Positions 14,688 through 23,723 of a stretch of DNA of 64,000 nucleotides are shown here, one piece after another. The notes under the pieces were generated by a model, which was given only the letters and a program-made list of their open reading frames with translations, was not told the DNA's origin and did no database searches. The translations under genes and the position numbers were made by a program. Numbering within the stretch: the first letter of the stretch is position 1; every line of letters begins with the position of its first letter. The DNA is from Pararhodobacter marinus (GTDB taxonomy: Bacteria; Pseudomonadota; Alphaproteobacteria; Rhodobacterales; Rhodobacteraceae), in NCBI RefSeq assembly GCF_003122215.1, contig NZ_QEYD01000004.1, forward strand, positions 1-64,000. Reading direction: 5' to 3'.

Positions 14688-15617
14688 CTATCGGTCCGCC
14701 GGGAGACGCTCATCCGTGGCGGTGGACGGCGGGGTCTTGGCCTCGTCGTCCTGCCGCGCGTGGATCACCGCTTCGAGCGCGGCGTTCAGCTCGGCCCCCA
14801 GCAACAGTACATAGGCTGACAGCCAGAGCCATGTGAGCAGCACGATCACCCCGGTGAGGGCACCGAAACTCCGCTGGTAGCTGGCGAAATTCTCGGCATA
14901 GAGCGAGAACCCGGCCGAGGCGATGACCCAGAGCAGGCAGGCGACGACCGCGCCGGGCAACGTCCAGTGCCAGCGATGGTGGCGACGGTCGGGGCCGTAG
15001 CGATAGATCACCGCGATGCCGATCGTCGAGATGGTGAAAAGCACCACCCAGCGGGCGAGCGAGATCCAGCCTTGCAGGTTCAGGTCCAGCGGCACGATCT
15101 TGAGCAGGGCCGGGATCACGGCGATGGCGCCCATGCCCAGAAGCACGCCGGAAATGACGAAGACGGCAAGGATCACGATCGTGGTCCAGAGCATGAAGAA
15201 ATTGCGTCTTTCGACCCGGTCGAAGGCGACGTTGAGCCCCTGAACCAGATGGCGCATTCCGCGCGCCGTGGAATAAAGCGCGACGAAAAGCCCGATGCCC
15301 GCCGCCAGACCCAGCGAGGAATTGTCCGCGGCGACGACGGAATTCGCCTGATCGACGATCAGTTGCGCCGCGCTGGGCGGCATCCCGGCGGTGGCGGTGG
15401 CGACGGGGCCGGTGATTTCCTCGGGCGTGAAGAAAATGCCCAGCAGCGCCAGGACAGAGCCCATCGCCGGAAAGATCGCCAGCAGCGCATAGAACGCGAT
15501 CCCCGCAGCCAGAAGCCCGATCTGGTCGGTGACCATTTCGTTGTACATCCGGCCGATGACCTGCCGGATCAGGCGCCAGCGGGAATTGCGCGGCGGCATG
15601 GCAAGTCCGACCCTCAT
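14688..15617 (-). CDS. YihY/UPF0761 family inner-membrane protein (ribonuclease BN-like annotation)
   Basis: The product is 309 aa with about six membrane segments and the family signature QIGLLAAGIAFYALLAIFPA near residue 40. The soluble C-terminus is Asp/Glu-rich. The old RNase BN name for this family is not trustworthy; the true function is unknown, with envelope or lipid transport proposed. ATG at 15617 overlaps the pdeM stop (ATGA), so it is the fifth gene of the ligase-associated repair operon, an unusual membrane addition. It converges on the stress-protein gene with one base between stops. Confidence 0.88.
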   Translation of the reverse strand: MRVGLAMPPRNSRWRLIRQVIGRMYNEMVTDQIGLLAAGIAFYALLAIFPAMGSVLALLGIFFTPEEITGPVATATAGMPPSAAQLIVDQANSVVAADNSSLGLAAGIGLFVALYSTARGMRHLVQGLNVAFDRVERRNFFMLWTTIVILAVFVISGVLLGMGAIAVIPALLKIVPLDLNLQGWISLARWVVLFTISTIGIAVIYRYGPDRRHHRWHWTLPGAVVACLLWVIASAGFSLYAENFASYQRSFGALTGVIVLLTWLWLSAYVLLLGAELNAALEAVIHARQDDEAKTPPSTATDERLPADR

Positions 15618-16273
15618 GCGCGACGCCGCTGGCTTGGCTGCCCGATCGGGCGCGACAGGATCTTCGACCCGCAGAGCAGCGCCAGCCCGGGCCCGATCAG
15701 CGTGCTGAGCGGCGCGCGCTCGCAATCGAGACCGCCGGTATAGGTGCCGAAGGCGGGGAGGATCAGGTGATCCGCACCGACAAGGAAGGCCGGGCGCGCG
15801 CGTCCCGCAAGCCGGGCCTTGGGGTGGTAATGGCCGCTGATATCGGGGCCTGTCTCGGCGATATGTCTCAGGGTCAGGCCTTTTTCGTTTATTTCCGAAG
15901 TAACGGTGCCGAATCCCGGTCGTGCCCGCAGGTCGTGGTTGCCGGTGATCCACACCCAGTCGCGCCCCGCGGCCAGTTCCGCAAGCCGCGCGGTGTCACC
16001 CACGGACAGCGCGTCGGGTGCGGCGTGGTCCTCGAAGGCGTCGCCCAGCGATACGACACGCGCGACGGGCAGAGCCGCCAGCTCGGCCGCCAGCTTGTCG
16101 ATCGTGTCTTGGGTTTCGTGCGGCGGCAGCAGCGCGCCACCCCGCGCGGCCATCCGGGCGGATTTGCCCAGATGCAGATCCGCGACGATCAGCCAGCGCA
16201 GCGCGGGCCACCAAAGCGCGCCCGAGGGCCGGGCCTCGAAGGCCTGCCCGGCAAAGGTCAGCGGTTGCGTCAT
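15614..16273 (-). CDS. pdeM: Ligase-associated DNA damage response endonuclease PdeM (metallophosphoesterase)
   Basis: The product is 219 aa. Calcineurin-like phosphoesterase motifs are complete: ADLHLGKS (DxH), GDAFEDH (GDxxxD), ITGNHDL (GNH) and GHYHPKA (GHxH). The family travels with the bacterial ATP-dependent ligase, Lhr-like helicase and beta-CASP exonuclease, exactly the arrangement here. It starts at 16273, overlapping the helicase stop (ATGA). It is expected to cut or process nucleic-acid ends during repair. Confidence 0.93.
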   Translation of the reverse strand: MTQPLTFAGQAFEARPSGALWWPALRWLIVADLHLGKSARMAARGGALLPPHETQDTIDKLAAELAALPVARVVSLGDAFEDHAAPDALSVGDTARLAELAAGRDWVWITGNHDLRARPGFGTVTSEINEKGLTLRHIAETGPDISGHYHPKARLAGRARPAFLVGADHLILPAFGTYTGGLDCERAPLSTLIGPGLALLCGSKILSRPIGQPSQRRRA

Positions 16274-18648
16274 GCCATCCCCGCCTCGGCCATGAGGCGC
16301 CCGGCCTCGCGTTCCATCATCCTCTCGCGTCCCTCGCCATCGACCGACACGCGTCCGATTTCCAGCAGCAGTGGCGCCGAAAGCGGCGTGACATGCGGCG
16401 CTCGGGCGTGGTCGATGAGGGGATTGGTGCGCAGCATGTCCTCGATCCGGTCGTAATCCACCAGACCCCGCCGCGCCTCGTCGCGGGTGATCCGCAACAG
16501 CAGGTGGTCGGGGTCGTGCCTGCGCAACGTGTCATGGATGATGTCCGAGGAAAAGGTCGCCTGCTTGCCCGAGCGTCGCTGTCCGGGCAGGTTGCGCTGC
16601 ATCAGCCCCGCGATGGTCGCCACGCTGCGGAATGTGCGTTTTATCAGCGAATTGTTGGCCAGCCAGTCGTCGAACCCGTCGCGCAGGCTTTCGGCATTGA
16701 GCAGCGGCGCGGGATCGTCCACCGGATCGACAGACCAGATCATCAGCGCGTAATCGGTGGTGACGAACCCCAGGGGACCCAGCCCCATCGCCTCCATCCG
16801 GCGCGAGATCAGCAGGCCCAGCGTCTGGTGCGCGTTGCGTCCGGCGAAGCCCCAGATCGTCAGATACCACTGTCCGCCGCGCGCGAACGTCTCGCAGGCC
16901 AGCACGCCGTCGCGCGGCAGGATCGACAGGCGGCGCTGCGTTTCCAGCCAGTCGCGGATCCCGGGCGGCAGGCGGTGCCACTGCGCGGGGTCGCCGATCA
17001 GCGCCTGCACCCGGTGCGAGACCTGCAGGCTGCTGGCCATCTTCACGCCGCTATAGACGGCGATGCGCGGCTGTTTGCGCGGGGTGTTCTGCACCTCGAC
17101 CACCATTTCGCGCAGGCGCTCGAAGGCGACGACGCGCCCGCCGATCAGGAACGTGTCGCCGGGTTCCAGCGAGGCGGCGAAGCTTTCCTCGACCGTGCCG
17201 AGCGGCGCGCCGCCGCGCGAGCGGGCCATGCGGACATTCAGCTGCTCGGGATCGGTGATCGTGCCGATATTCATGCGGATCAGCTTTGCCGCGCGCGGGT
17301 CGCGCAGGTACCACAGGCCCTTGCGCTCCATCAGCCGCTGCCAGCGGTCATAAGCTTTCAGCGCATAGCCCCCCGTGGCGCAGAAATCGAGACAGGCATC
17401 GAAATCGGCGCGGCTGAGACCGCGATAGGGGCCGGCGCTTCGGAATTCCTCGAACAGGCTGTCGGCCTCGAACGGTCCGGCGCAGGCGGTCAGCAGGATA
17501 TGCTGGCACAGCACGTCCAGCGGCCCGGCGCCATGCGGTTGCCCGTCCAGATCGCGTGCCTCGACGGCTTCCAGCGCGACCACGCTTTCGATCACCTCGA
17601 AGCGGTTGGCGGGCACCAGCCGGGCGCGGGACGGCGCGTCGTACCGGTGGTTCGACCGCCCGATCCGTTGCACCAGCCGCGTCACCAGCTTGGGCGCGCC
17701 GACCTGCAGCACCAGATCCACATCGCCCCAGTCGATGCCCAGGTCCAGCGAGCCGGTGCAGACCACGGCCCTGAGCGCCCCCTGGGCCATCGCCTGTTCG
17801 ACCCGTTGCCGCGCCTCGCGCGAGAGCGAGCCATGGTGCAGCCCGATGGGCAGGTTCTCGGGGTTCGATTCCCAGAGCTGCTGAAAGAACAGCTCGGCCT
17901 GCGCGCGGGTATTGACGAAGATCAGCGTCATCCGGGCCTGCGCGACCGCCGCCATCACGTCGGGCACCGCGTAATGGGCATTCCCCCCGGCCCAGGGCGG
18001 CGCGGCGCTGGTCGGCAGCATCGCGATATCGGGCGCGGGGCCGGGATCGGCGCGCAGGATCCGCGCGCCACCCATGAACGCCGCCAGCGCCTGCGGGTCC
18101 GAGACGGTGGCGGACAGGCCCGTCACGCGCATCCCCGGCGCCAGCGAGCGTAACCGGGCAATGCCCAGCATGGTCTGATCGCCGCGCTTCGATTCCGCCA
18201 GCGCGTGGATCTCGTCCACCACCACGCGCTTCAGGCTGGCGAAGATCTTCGGCGCTTCCGGGTAGCTGGTCATCAGGGCCAGCGATTCGGGCGTGGTCAG
18301 CAGGATATGGGGCGGATCGACCCGCTGGCGCGCGCGTCGGGTGCCGGAGGTATCGCCGGTGCGGTCCTCGATGCGGATCGGCAGGCCCATCTCGGTCACC
18401 GGCGCGGCAAGGTTGCGGGCGATATCCGCCGTCAGCGCCTTCAGCGGCGACAGATAAAGCGTGTGCAGCCCCTTTGCGCCCGCCTCCATGTCGACGAGCG
18501 AGGGCATGAACCCCGCCAGCGTCTTGCCGCCGCCGGTGGGGGCGATCAGCAGCGTGTCCCCGGTCGCCTCCAGCAGCGCCAGCTGGTGCGGATGCGGCTG
18601 CCAGCCGCGCGCGGCGAACCAGTCGCGGAAACGGGCGGGCAGGCTCAT
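16270..18648 (-). CDS. Ligase-associated Lhr-like DEXH-box DNA helicase
   Basis: The product is 792 aa, a superfamily 2 helicase. Walker A is APTGGGKT (36-43), motif II is DEIH (145-148), motif III is GLSATVSD and motif VI is LVQRIGRSNHR. A winged-helix and Lhr-core region follows the two RecA domains. These helicases are 3'-5' translocases, distinguished by their fixed partnership with the repair ligase. ATG at 18648 overlaps the ligase stop (ATGA), so the genes are coupled translationally. Confidence 0.93.
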   Translation of the reverse strand: MSLPARFRDWFAARGWQPHPHQLALLEATGDTLLIAPTGGGKTLAGFMPSLVDMEAGAKGLHTLYLSPLKALTADIARNLAAPVTEMGLPIRIEDRTGDTSGTRRARQRVDPPHILLTTPESLALMTSYPEAPKIFASLKRVVVDEIHALAESKRGDQTMLGIARLRSLAPGMRVTGLSATVSDPQALAAFMGGARILRADPGPAPDIAMLPTSAAPPWAGGNAHYAVPDVMAAVAQARMTLIFVNTRAQAELFFQQLWESNPENLPIGLHHGSLSREARQRVEQAMAQGALRAVVCTGSLDLGIDWGDVDLVLQVGAPKLVTRLVQRIGRSNHRYDAPSRARLVPANRFEVIESVVALEAVEARDLDGQPHGAGPLDVLCQHILLTACAGPFEADSLFEEFRSAGPYRGLSRADFDACLDFCATGGYALKAYDRWQRLMERKGLWYLRDPRAAKLIRMNIGTITDPEQLNVRMARSRGGAPLGTVEESFAASLEPGDTFLIGGRVVAFERLREMVVEVQNTPRKQPRIAVYSGVKMASSLQVSHRVQALIGDPAQWHRLPPGIRDWLETQRRLSILPRDGVLACETFARGGQWYLTIWGFAGRNAHQTLGLLISRRMEAMGLGPLGFVTTDYALMIWSVDPVDDPAPLLNAESLRDGFDDWLANNSLIKRTFRSVATIAGLMQRNLPGQRRSGKQATFSSDIIHDTLRRHDPDHLLLRITRDEARRGLVDYDRIEDMLRTNPLIDHARAPHVTPLSAPLLLEIGRVSVDGEGRERMMEREAGRLMAEAGMA

Positions 18649-20216
18649 GCGCCCATCCCGTCCAGGATGTCGGTCAGCGCGGTCAGGCGGTCGGCTTCCT
18701 CGGCCGGCTTGTCCCAGCGGATGCGGCTGATGCGCGGAAAGCGCATCGCCACGCCGGATTTGTGCCGGGTCGAGCGGTTCAGCCCCTCGAAGGCCACCTC
18801 GACCACCAGCCTGGCCTTCAGCGACCGGACCGGGCCGAAGCGGTCGATGGTGTTGTTGCGCACGAAACGGTCGAGCCTGTTCAGTTCCTCGTCCGTGAAG
18901 CCGGAATAGGCCTTGCCCACCGGCACCAGCATGTCGCCGTCCCAAAGGCCGAAGGTGAAATCCGAATAGAAGCCCGAGCGTTTCCCATGCCCGCGCTGGG
19001 CATAGAGGATCACGGCGTCCACGATCATCGGGTCGCGCTTCCACTTGAACCACGGGCCACGCGGGCGCCCGGCGGTATAGGGGCTGTCCAGCCGCTTCAG
19101 CATCACGCCCTCGATCACCGCGTCGGGCGGGTCGGCGCGCAGAGAGGCAAGCGCGTCCCAGTCGCCAAACGGCAGTCGTTCCGAAACGTCGAAGCGCGCA
19201 TCGTCCAGTCCCGCGACCGCCGCTTCCAGCCGCGCGCGCCGCTCGGTCCAGGGCAGGGCGCGCAGATCCTCGCCGTCCCATGTCATCACGTCATAAAGCC
19301 TGAGCGCAGCGGGATGACTGGCGATGATCGCCTTGCCCGGCGATTTCCGGCCCAACCTCTTCTGCAGGTCGCTGAACGGGGCGACCAGCCCCTCGCGGCG
19401 GATCAGCAACTCGCCGTCCAGCGCGCCGTCGAAGTGCATCCGCTCGACGATATCGGGGAACGAGCCCGAGATGTCCTCGCCCGTTCGGGTATATAGCCGC
19501 GCCACACCACCCTCGGATACCGCCTGAACGCGGATCCCGTCCCATTTCCACTCGGCGGCATAGGCTGCGGGGTCAAGCGCGGGCAGGTCGGCCTCGGTCA
19601 CGGGGGTCGACAGCATGACCGGGCGAAACGGCGCTTTCGCCGTCACTTCGGGCCGCGGGCCGCCGTCCAGCCATGCGAAAAGCGGGGCATAAGGCGGCTC
19701 GAAGCCCGACCAGAGCTCCTCGATCTCGTCAAGCGGGACGGTGCCGATCCGCGCAAGCCCGGTCAGCGCCAGCCGGGTCGAGATGCCGACCCGCAGCGAG
19801 CCCGTCACCAGCTTGATGAGCGCAAACCGCTCGGACGGGCGCATCTGGTCAAGCCAGCGCGCGATCAGCGCCGGCAACTCGGTCTTGCCGGCACCCGACA
19901 AGGTGACCACGACCTCGGAGAGCGGGACGTCGCGGGGCGTGCCGCGTTCGGGCCAGATCAGCGCGATGGTTTCGGCCAGGTCGCCGACATAATCGTAGGA
20001 CAGCGCGAACAGCTCGGGATCGACCCGCTCGGCCACCAGCGCGCGCAGCAGCGCGGGCTTGGCCTGCCCGGTTTCGAGCCCGCCAGTGAGAGCGGCCAGC
20101 GCGTAACCCCGGTCCGGGTCGGGCGTGTCGCGGAAATACCGCTCCAGCAGCGCCAGCTTTGCATTGCGCCCGGGCGTGAAAGCCAGCCGTTCCAGAAGAT
20201 CGGCAAAGCGCTTCAT
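18645..20216 (-). CDS. ATP-dependent DNA ligase of the bacterial ligase-associated repair cassette
   Basis: The product is 523 aa. The N-terminal helical DNA-binding domain (1-200) is followed by the adenylation core with nucleophile Lys224 in EWKWDGIR, DGELLIRRE (motif III), EGVMLKRLDSPY (motif IV) and PWFKWKRDP (motif V), then an OB-fold. It belongs to the stand-alone group fixed next to the Lhr-like helicase, not to LigD. It seals breaks using ATP. ATG 20216 overlaps the exonuclease stop. Confidence 0.93.
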   Translation of the reverse strand: MKRFADLLERLAFTPGRNAKLALLERYFRDTPDPDRGYALAALTGGLETGQAKPALLRALVAERVDPELFALSYDYVGDLAETIALIWPERGTPRDVPLSEVVVTLSGAGKTELPALIARWLDQMRPSERFALIKLVTGSLRVGISTRLALTGLARIGTVPLDEIEELWSGFEPPYAPLFAWLDGGPRPEVTAKAPFRPVMLSTPVTEADLPALDPAAYAAEWKWDGIRVQAVSEGGVARLYTRTGEDISGSFPDIVERMHFDGALDGELLIRREGLVAPFSDLQKRLGRKSPGKAIIASHPAALRLYDVMTWDGEDLRALPWTERRARLEAAVAGLDDARFDVSERLPFGDWDALASLRADPPDAVIEGVMLKRLDSPYTAGRPRGPWFKWKRDPMIVDAVILYAQRGHGKRSGFYSDFTFGLWDGDMLVPVGKAYSGFTDEELNRLDRFVRNNTIDRFGPVRSLKARLVVEVAFEGLNRSTRHKSGVAMRFPRISRIRWDKPAEEADRLTALTDILDGMGA

Positions 20217-21226
20217 TCCGCCTCGTCCTCGTAGCCCACCAGATGCAGGGGGCGGGCGCGACGCTGTTCCAGCGCGGCCCAGCGCATCAGCGCATCGTCG
20301 CGGCCATGGGTGATCCAGAATTCCTCGGGATTCAGCTCGCGCAGCGTGCCGGTCAGGTCGGGCCAGTCGACATGGTCGGAAATGACCAGCGGCATCTCGA
20401 CCCCGCGCTGGCGCACCCGGCCCCGGATCTGCATCCAGCCCGAGGCGAACCCCACCACCGGATCGGTGAAACGCTGCACCCACGGGCTGGCAAAGGCCGA
20501 GGGCGGCGCAATCACCACCGCCTCGCGCAGCGTCTTCGCCTCGGCCTTGTCCATCGTGGCCGGGCGCAGGTCGCCCAGCTTCACGCCCTGTTCGATGTGG
20601 TATTCGCACAGCCGCTGCAACGCGCCATGGATGTAGATCGGCGTGTCATAGCCGGCCTCGCGCAGCAGCATGATGACCCGCTGCGCCTTGCCCAGGGCAT
20701 AGGCGCCGACCAGATGCGCGCGCTCGGGAAACGCCCGGACCGAGGCCAGCAGGCGCGCGATTTCATCCTGCGGCGGGGGATGCTTGAAAACCGGCAGGGC
20801 AAAGGTGGCCTCGGTCACGAACAGATCGCAGGGGACGGGCTCGAACGGCGCGCAGGCCGGGTTCGCGACGCGCGAGTAATCGCCCGACACGACGGCGGTC
20901 ACGCCGCCCTGGTGCAAAGCCACCTGGCACGACCCCAGCACATGGCCGGCGGGATGGAAGCTCACCTCGACGCCGCCCAGATCCATGCGCCCCTCGGCCG
21001 CCTGCGTCACCCGCGCGAAATCCGGGCCATACCGGATCGCCATGATGTCGAGCGTCTGGCGCGAGGCCAGCACCGTATCGTGCCCGGCCCGTGCATGATC
21101 GGCGTGTCCATGGGTGATGAGCGCGCGCGCCACCGGGCGCACCGGGTCGATATGGAAATCGCCGGCGGGACAATACAGCCCCTCGGGGCGGGGCAGAAGC
21201 AGGTGGGTGAAGGTCTCGCTCTGCAT
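20213..21226 (-). CDS. Ligase-associated DNA damage response exonuclease (metallo-beta-lactamase/beta-CASP fold)
   Basis: The product is 337 aa. It shows THGHADHA (HxHxDH at 39-44), HPAGHVLGS, and the beta-CASP segment ending SDHVDWPDL and WITHGRDDA. This is the first gene of the four-member repair cassette, in the order exonuclease, ligase, helicase, PdeM. It probably trims DNA ends before ligation. The promoter should lie in the 119-base gap to the divergent zinc peptidase; I see no LexA-type box there. Confidence 0.9.
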   Translation of the reverse strand: MQSETFTHLLLPRPEGLYCPAGDFHIDPVRPVARALITHGHADHARAGHDTVLASRQTLDIMAIRYGPDFARVTQAAEGRMDLGGVEVSFHPAGHVLGSCQVALHQGGVTAVVSGDYSRVANPACAPFEPVPCDLFVTEATFALPVFKHPPPQDEIARLLASVRAFPERAHLVGAYALGKAQRVIMLLREAGYDTPIYIHGALQRLCEYHIEQGVKLGDLRPATMDKAEAKTLREAVVIAPPSAFASPWVQRFTDPVVGFASGWMQIRGRVRQRGVEMPLVISDHVDWPDLTGTLRELNPEEFWITHGRDDALMRWAALEQRRARPLHLVGYEDEAE

Positions 21227-21280
21227 GATCTTCCGTCTGTAACGCCCGTCCCGACGGCCCGTCCGCCCGGCGCGTCGCCC

Positions 21281-21314
21281 GGTGAAACCTTTTTCACCCC
21301 GGCAGTGTTATACT
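21281..21314 (+). promoter_or_regulatory. Palindrome plus -10 element upstream of the zinc peptidase gene
   Basis: GGTGAAA (21281-21287) and TTTCACC (21292-21298) form a perfect inverted repeat separated by four bases. TATACT at 21309-21314 is a good -10 match, about 32 bases before the ATG. The palindrome sits at the -35 position, so it looks like an operator or activator site. It could also act on the divergent repair operon. Confidence 0.4.
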
Positions 21315-21345
21315 GGTGCCCCGTCACCAAGTCTCAAGGTCTGCC

Positions 21346-22350
21346 ATGCGCCGCTTTCGATGCCCTTCGTGCCAGCACGAAGTGTTCTTCTCGAATACCG
21401 CCTGTCTCAATTGCGGCACCGTGCTGATCTACAAGCCGGGCGCCGGTTTCTCGGCCAGCACGCCCGATGCCGTGCCCTGCGCCAACCGCGACAGCATCGG
21501 CTGCAACTGGATCGCCGCAGACGGACAGGATCTGTGCCTGTCCTGCGCGCATACGATCGTCGTCCCCGATCTGGGGGTCGAGGGCAATCTGGACCGCTGG
21601 GCCCGGATCGAGGCGGCAAAGCGGCCGGTGATGCGCGCGCTGTTCCACATGGGTCTGCCCCTGCGCGACACGACGGGCGCGCCCGCCCCGGTCTTCAAGC
21701 TGAAGGGCGATCCGCTCGATCCCGACAGGCCGCGCGTTCTGACCGGGCATGACAGCGGCACCATCACCCTCAATATCGAGGAAGCCGACGACGACCAGCG
21801 TGAAGCGATGCGCAGCGCCATGGGCGAGCCCTATCGCACCCTGTCGGGCCATTTCCGGCACGAGGTCGGCCACCATTACTGGGCCCTTCTGACCGAGGCC
21901 GATCCCCGGGCGCTGGAGACCCTGCGCGCGGTTTTCGGCGATGACCGGCAGGATTACGGCGAGGCGCTGGCCGCGCATTACCGAGACGGGCCGCCCGCCG
22001 ACTGGGAAGACCGGTTCATCTCGGCCTATGCCAGCGCCCATCCGTGGGAGGATTTCGCCGAGACATGGGCGCATGTGATGCACCTGCTCGACGGGATCGA
22101 AACCGCCCGCGCTTTCGGCCTGATCCCGGCCGACCTGCCGGTCGAGCCGGCGGACCTGCTGGCGCTGCCGATGGCGCGACTGGCCGAAGCCTGGATCGAG
22201 CTGTCGATCGCGCTCAACGCCGTCAATCAGGCCATGGGGCACGAAACCTTCTATCCTTTCGTGCTGAACGGGGCCGTGATCGAGAAGATGGACGCCATAC
22301 GCCGGCTGATCGTCGGATCGCGGCTTGTCGAACCCCGGAAGGTCGCCTGA
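21346..22350 (+). CDS. Putative zinc-binding metallopeptidase with N-terminal zinc ribbon
   Basis: The product is 334 aa. Cys6, 9, 20 and 23 (CPSC...CLNC) make an N-terminal zinc ribbon, with further Cys at CANRDSIGCNW and CLSC. RHEVGHHYW (HExxH near 172-176) plus a downstream Glu in HPWEDFAETWAHVMHLLD form the gluzincin-type catalytic set. It matches the conserved bacterial 'putative zinc-binding peptidase' family whose substrate is unknown. I chose ATG 21346, directly before the MRRFRCPSC ribbon. The deaminase gene starts immediately after its stop, so the two are co-transcribed. Confidence 0.85.
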   Translation: MRRFRCPSCQHEVFFSNTACLNCGTVLIYKPGAGFSASTPDAVPCANRDSIGCNWIAADGQDLCLSCAHTIVVPDLGVEGNLDRWARIEAAKRPVMRALFHMGLPLRDTTGAPAPVFKLKGDPLDPDRPRVLTGHDSGTITLNIEEADDDQREAMRSAMGEPYRTLSGHFRHEVGHHYWALLTEADPRALETLRAVFGDDRQDYGEALAAHYRDGPPADWEDRFISAYASAHPWEDFAETWAHVMHLLDGIETARAFGLIPADLPVEPADLLALPMARLAEAWIELSIALNAVNQAMGHETFYPFVLNGAVIEKMDAIRRLIVGSRLVEPRKVA

Positions 22351-22815
22351 ATGGACGATGTCACCGAAGCCGAACGCGCCGCGATGGCGGAGCTTGTCGC
22401 ACGCGCGCATGAAGCGTCGCACGAGCCGGGCAAGGCGGGTATCTCCGCGGCGCTTCTGCGCGACGGCCGCATCGTCGCCGAGGGCACGAACCATGTCCAC
22501 CTGCACGACAACCCGACCCTGCATGCCGAGATCGTCGCGCTGGGCCGCGCTGCCGACGCGCTCGGTCGCGCCGATCTGTCCGATTGCACGCTTCTGAGCA
22601 CGCTCCAGCCCTGCGAAATGTGCCTCGCCGCGATGCGCTTTGCCGGGATCGGCCGGGTGATCTTTGCCGCCAGGCAGGAAAACGTCCCGCCGCGCTACTT
22701 TGCCTTCCCGCATCTGACCCTCGGCGACTATCTGGGCCCGGACACCCCCTTCGTGGCGCTGGGCGGGGTGCTCGAAGACAAGGTCTTGACCCTCTACGAG
22801 GACGGGCAGGAATAG
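22351..22815 (+). CDS. CMP/dCMP-type nucleoside deaminase
   Basis: The product is 154 aa. The zinc-binding deaminase motifs are H58-A-E60 (TLHAEIVAL) and P87-C-E-M-C91 (LQPCEMCLAA), with Glu60 as proton shuttle. It resembles guanine/cytosine-deaminase-like and tRNA-deaminase-like proteins; the exact substrate is unclear. It is shorter and more divergent than TadA. It begins at the base after the peptidase stop and so is cotranslated with it. The convergence of a protease and a deaminase has no obvious shared pathway. Confidence 0.85.
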   Translation: MDDVTEAERAAMAELVARAHEASHEPGKAGISAALLRDGRIVAEGTNHVHLHDNPTLHAEIVALGRAADALGRADLSDCTLLSTLQPCEMCLAAMRFAGIGRVIFAARQENVPPRYFAFPHLTLGDYLGPDTPFVALGGVLEDKVLTLYEDGQE

Positions 22816-22847
22816 CGCGCCGCCGCCCGCTGTCATGGAAATGTCAC

Positions 22848-22882
22848 TTGAGTCCTGAAAACGATTCCAGTATTCCGGAATC
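22848..22882 (+). promoter_or_regulatory. Promoter and palindromic operator of the arsenic operon
   Basis: TTGAGT (22848-22853) and TATTCC (22871-22876) are spaced by 17 bases. The inverted repeat GATTCC...GGAATC (22863-22882, inner palindrome ATTCCGGAAT) covers the -10 and touches the start codon at 22883. Predicted transcription would start within a base or two of the ATG and there is no clear ribosome-binding site, so a leaderless mRNA is possible. The repeat is a candidate ArsR operator. Confidence 0.45.
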
Positions 22883-23713
22883 ATGGAAACGAATGACGCT
22901 GCCCACGCTCTCTCGACCCTCGGTCACCCCGGACGCCTCGCGGTTTTCCGGCTGCTCATGCGCTTCGCCCCGCGCGGCGTGCGCCCGACGGAAATCGCCG
23001 AGGCTCTCGATCTGAAGGCGAACACGCTGTCGCATCACCTCTCCGATCTTGCCGCCGCGGGGCTCGTCCGCGCCGAAAGGCAGGGGCGCAACCTGTTCTA
23101 CGCCGTCGCCATGGACCGCACCGAAGCGCTGGTCGGTTACCTGGCGCTCGATCTCGGGCGCGGCCGGCCGCAGCTTTTGTCCCCGCTGCACTCGGCCGAC
23201 CAACCTGCCGAGAATGCCTCGGACCGCGTCTTCACCGTGCTTTTCCTGTGCACCGGAAATTCCGCCCGCTCGCTGATGGCCGAAGCGATCCTGCGCGATC
23301 TCGGGCAGGGCCGGTTCCGCGCCTTGTCCGCCGGCACGACCCCCCGCGCCGAACCCCATCCGATGACGCTGACCCTGCTCCGGCGCAACGATCACGACGT
23401 GACGGGCCTGCGCGCGAAGCCGGTCAGCGAACTCCGCCAGCAGGGCGCGCCCGCGCTGGATTTCGTCTTCACCGTCTGCGATTCCGCCGCGTCCGAGGAT
23501 TGCCCGCCCTGGCCCGGCCAGCCGATCTCGGCTCATTGGGGCCTGCCTGATCCCGCCCGCGCCGAAGGCACCGAGGCCGAGCGCGCGCTGGCCTTCGCCC
23601 GCACCTATGCCGCCCTGCACCGCCGGATTACCGCCTTCACCGCGCTGCCGCTTGCCACGCTCGACCGGCTGGCGCTGCAGGACGGTGTCGATCGTCTCTC
23701 TCTTTTGACCTGA
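22883..23713 (+). CDS. ArsR-type regulator fused to low-molecular-weight arsenate reductase
   Basis: The product is 276 aa. Residues 1-95 are an ArsR winged helix-turn-helix ([20 protein letters not shown]). Residues 116-250 are an LMW-phosphatase-fold arsenate reductase with CX5R catalytic loop C123-TGNSA-R129, candidate relay cysteines Cys199 and Cys207, and catalytic Asp223 in HWGLPDP. The HTH half has no cysteine at all, so it lacks the usual arsenite-sensing CxC site; sensing may occur through the reductase domain or not involve arsenite directly. It heads an operon with GAPDH and ArsJ. Confidence 0.88.
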   Translation: METNDAAHALSTLGHPGRLAVFRLLMRFAPRGVRPTEIAEALDLKANTLSHHLSDLAAAGLVRAERQGRNLFYAVAMDRTEALVGYLALDLGRGRPQLLSPLHSADQPAENASDRVFTVLFLCTGNSARSLMAEAILRDLGQGRFRALSAGTTPRAEPHPMTLTLLRRNDHDVTGLRAKPVSELRQQGAPALDFVFTVCDSAASEDCPPWPGQPISAHWGLPDPARAEGTEAERALAFARTYAALHRRITAFTALPLATLDRLALQDGVDRLSLLT

Positions 23714-23723
23714 AGGAAACGCC

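Noticed and set aside
14688-15617. Annotation of the YihY-like protein as ribonuclease BN
   Set aside because: The ribonuclease name for this membrane family rests on an old misassignment; the sequence shows only membrane segments and no nuclease motif.
21227-21345. SOS control of the ligase-associated repair operon
   Set aside because: No GTTC-N7-GTTC box occurs in the divergent gap; only the GGTGAAA/TTTCACC palindrome is present.
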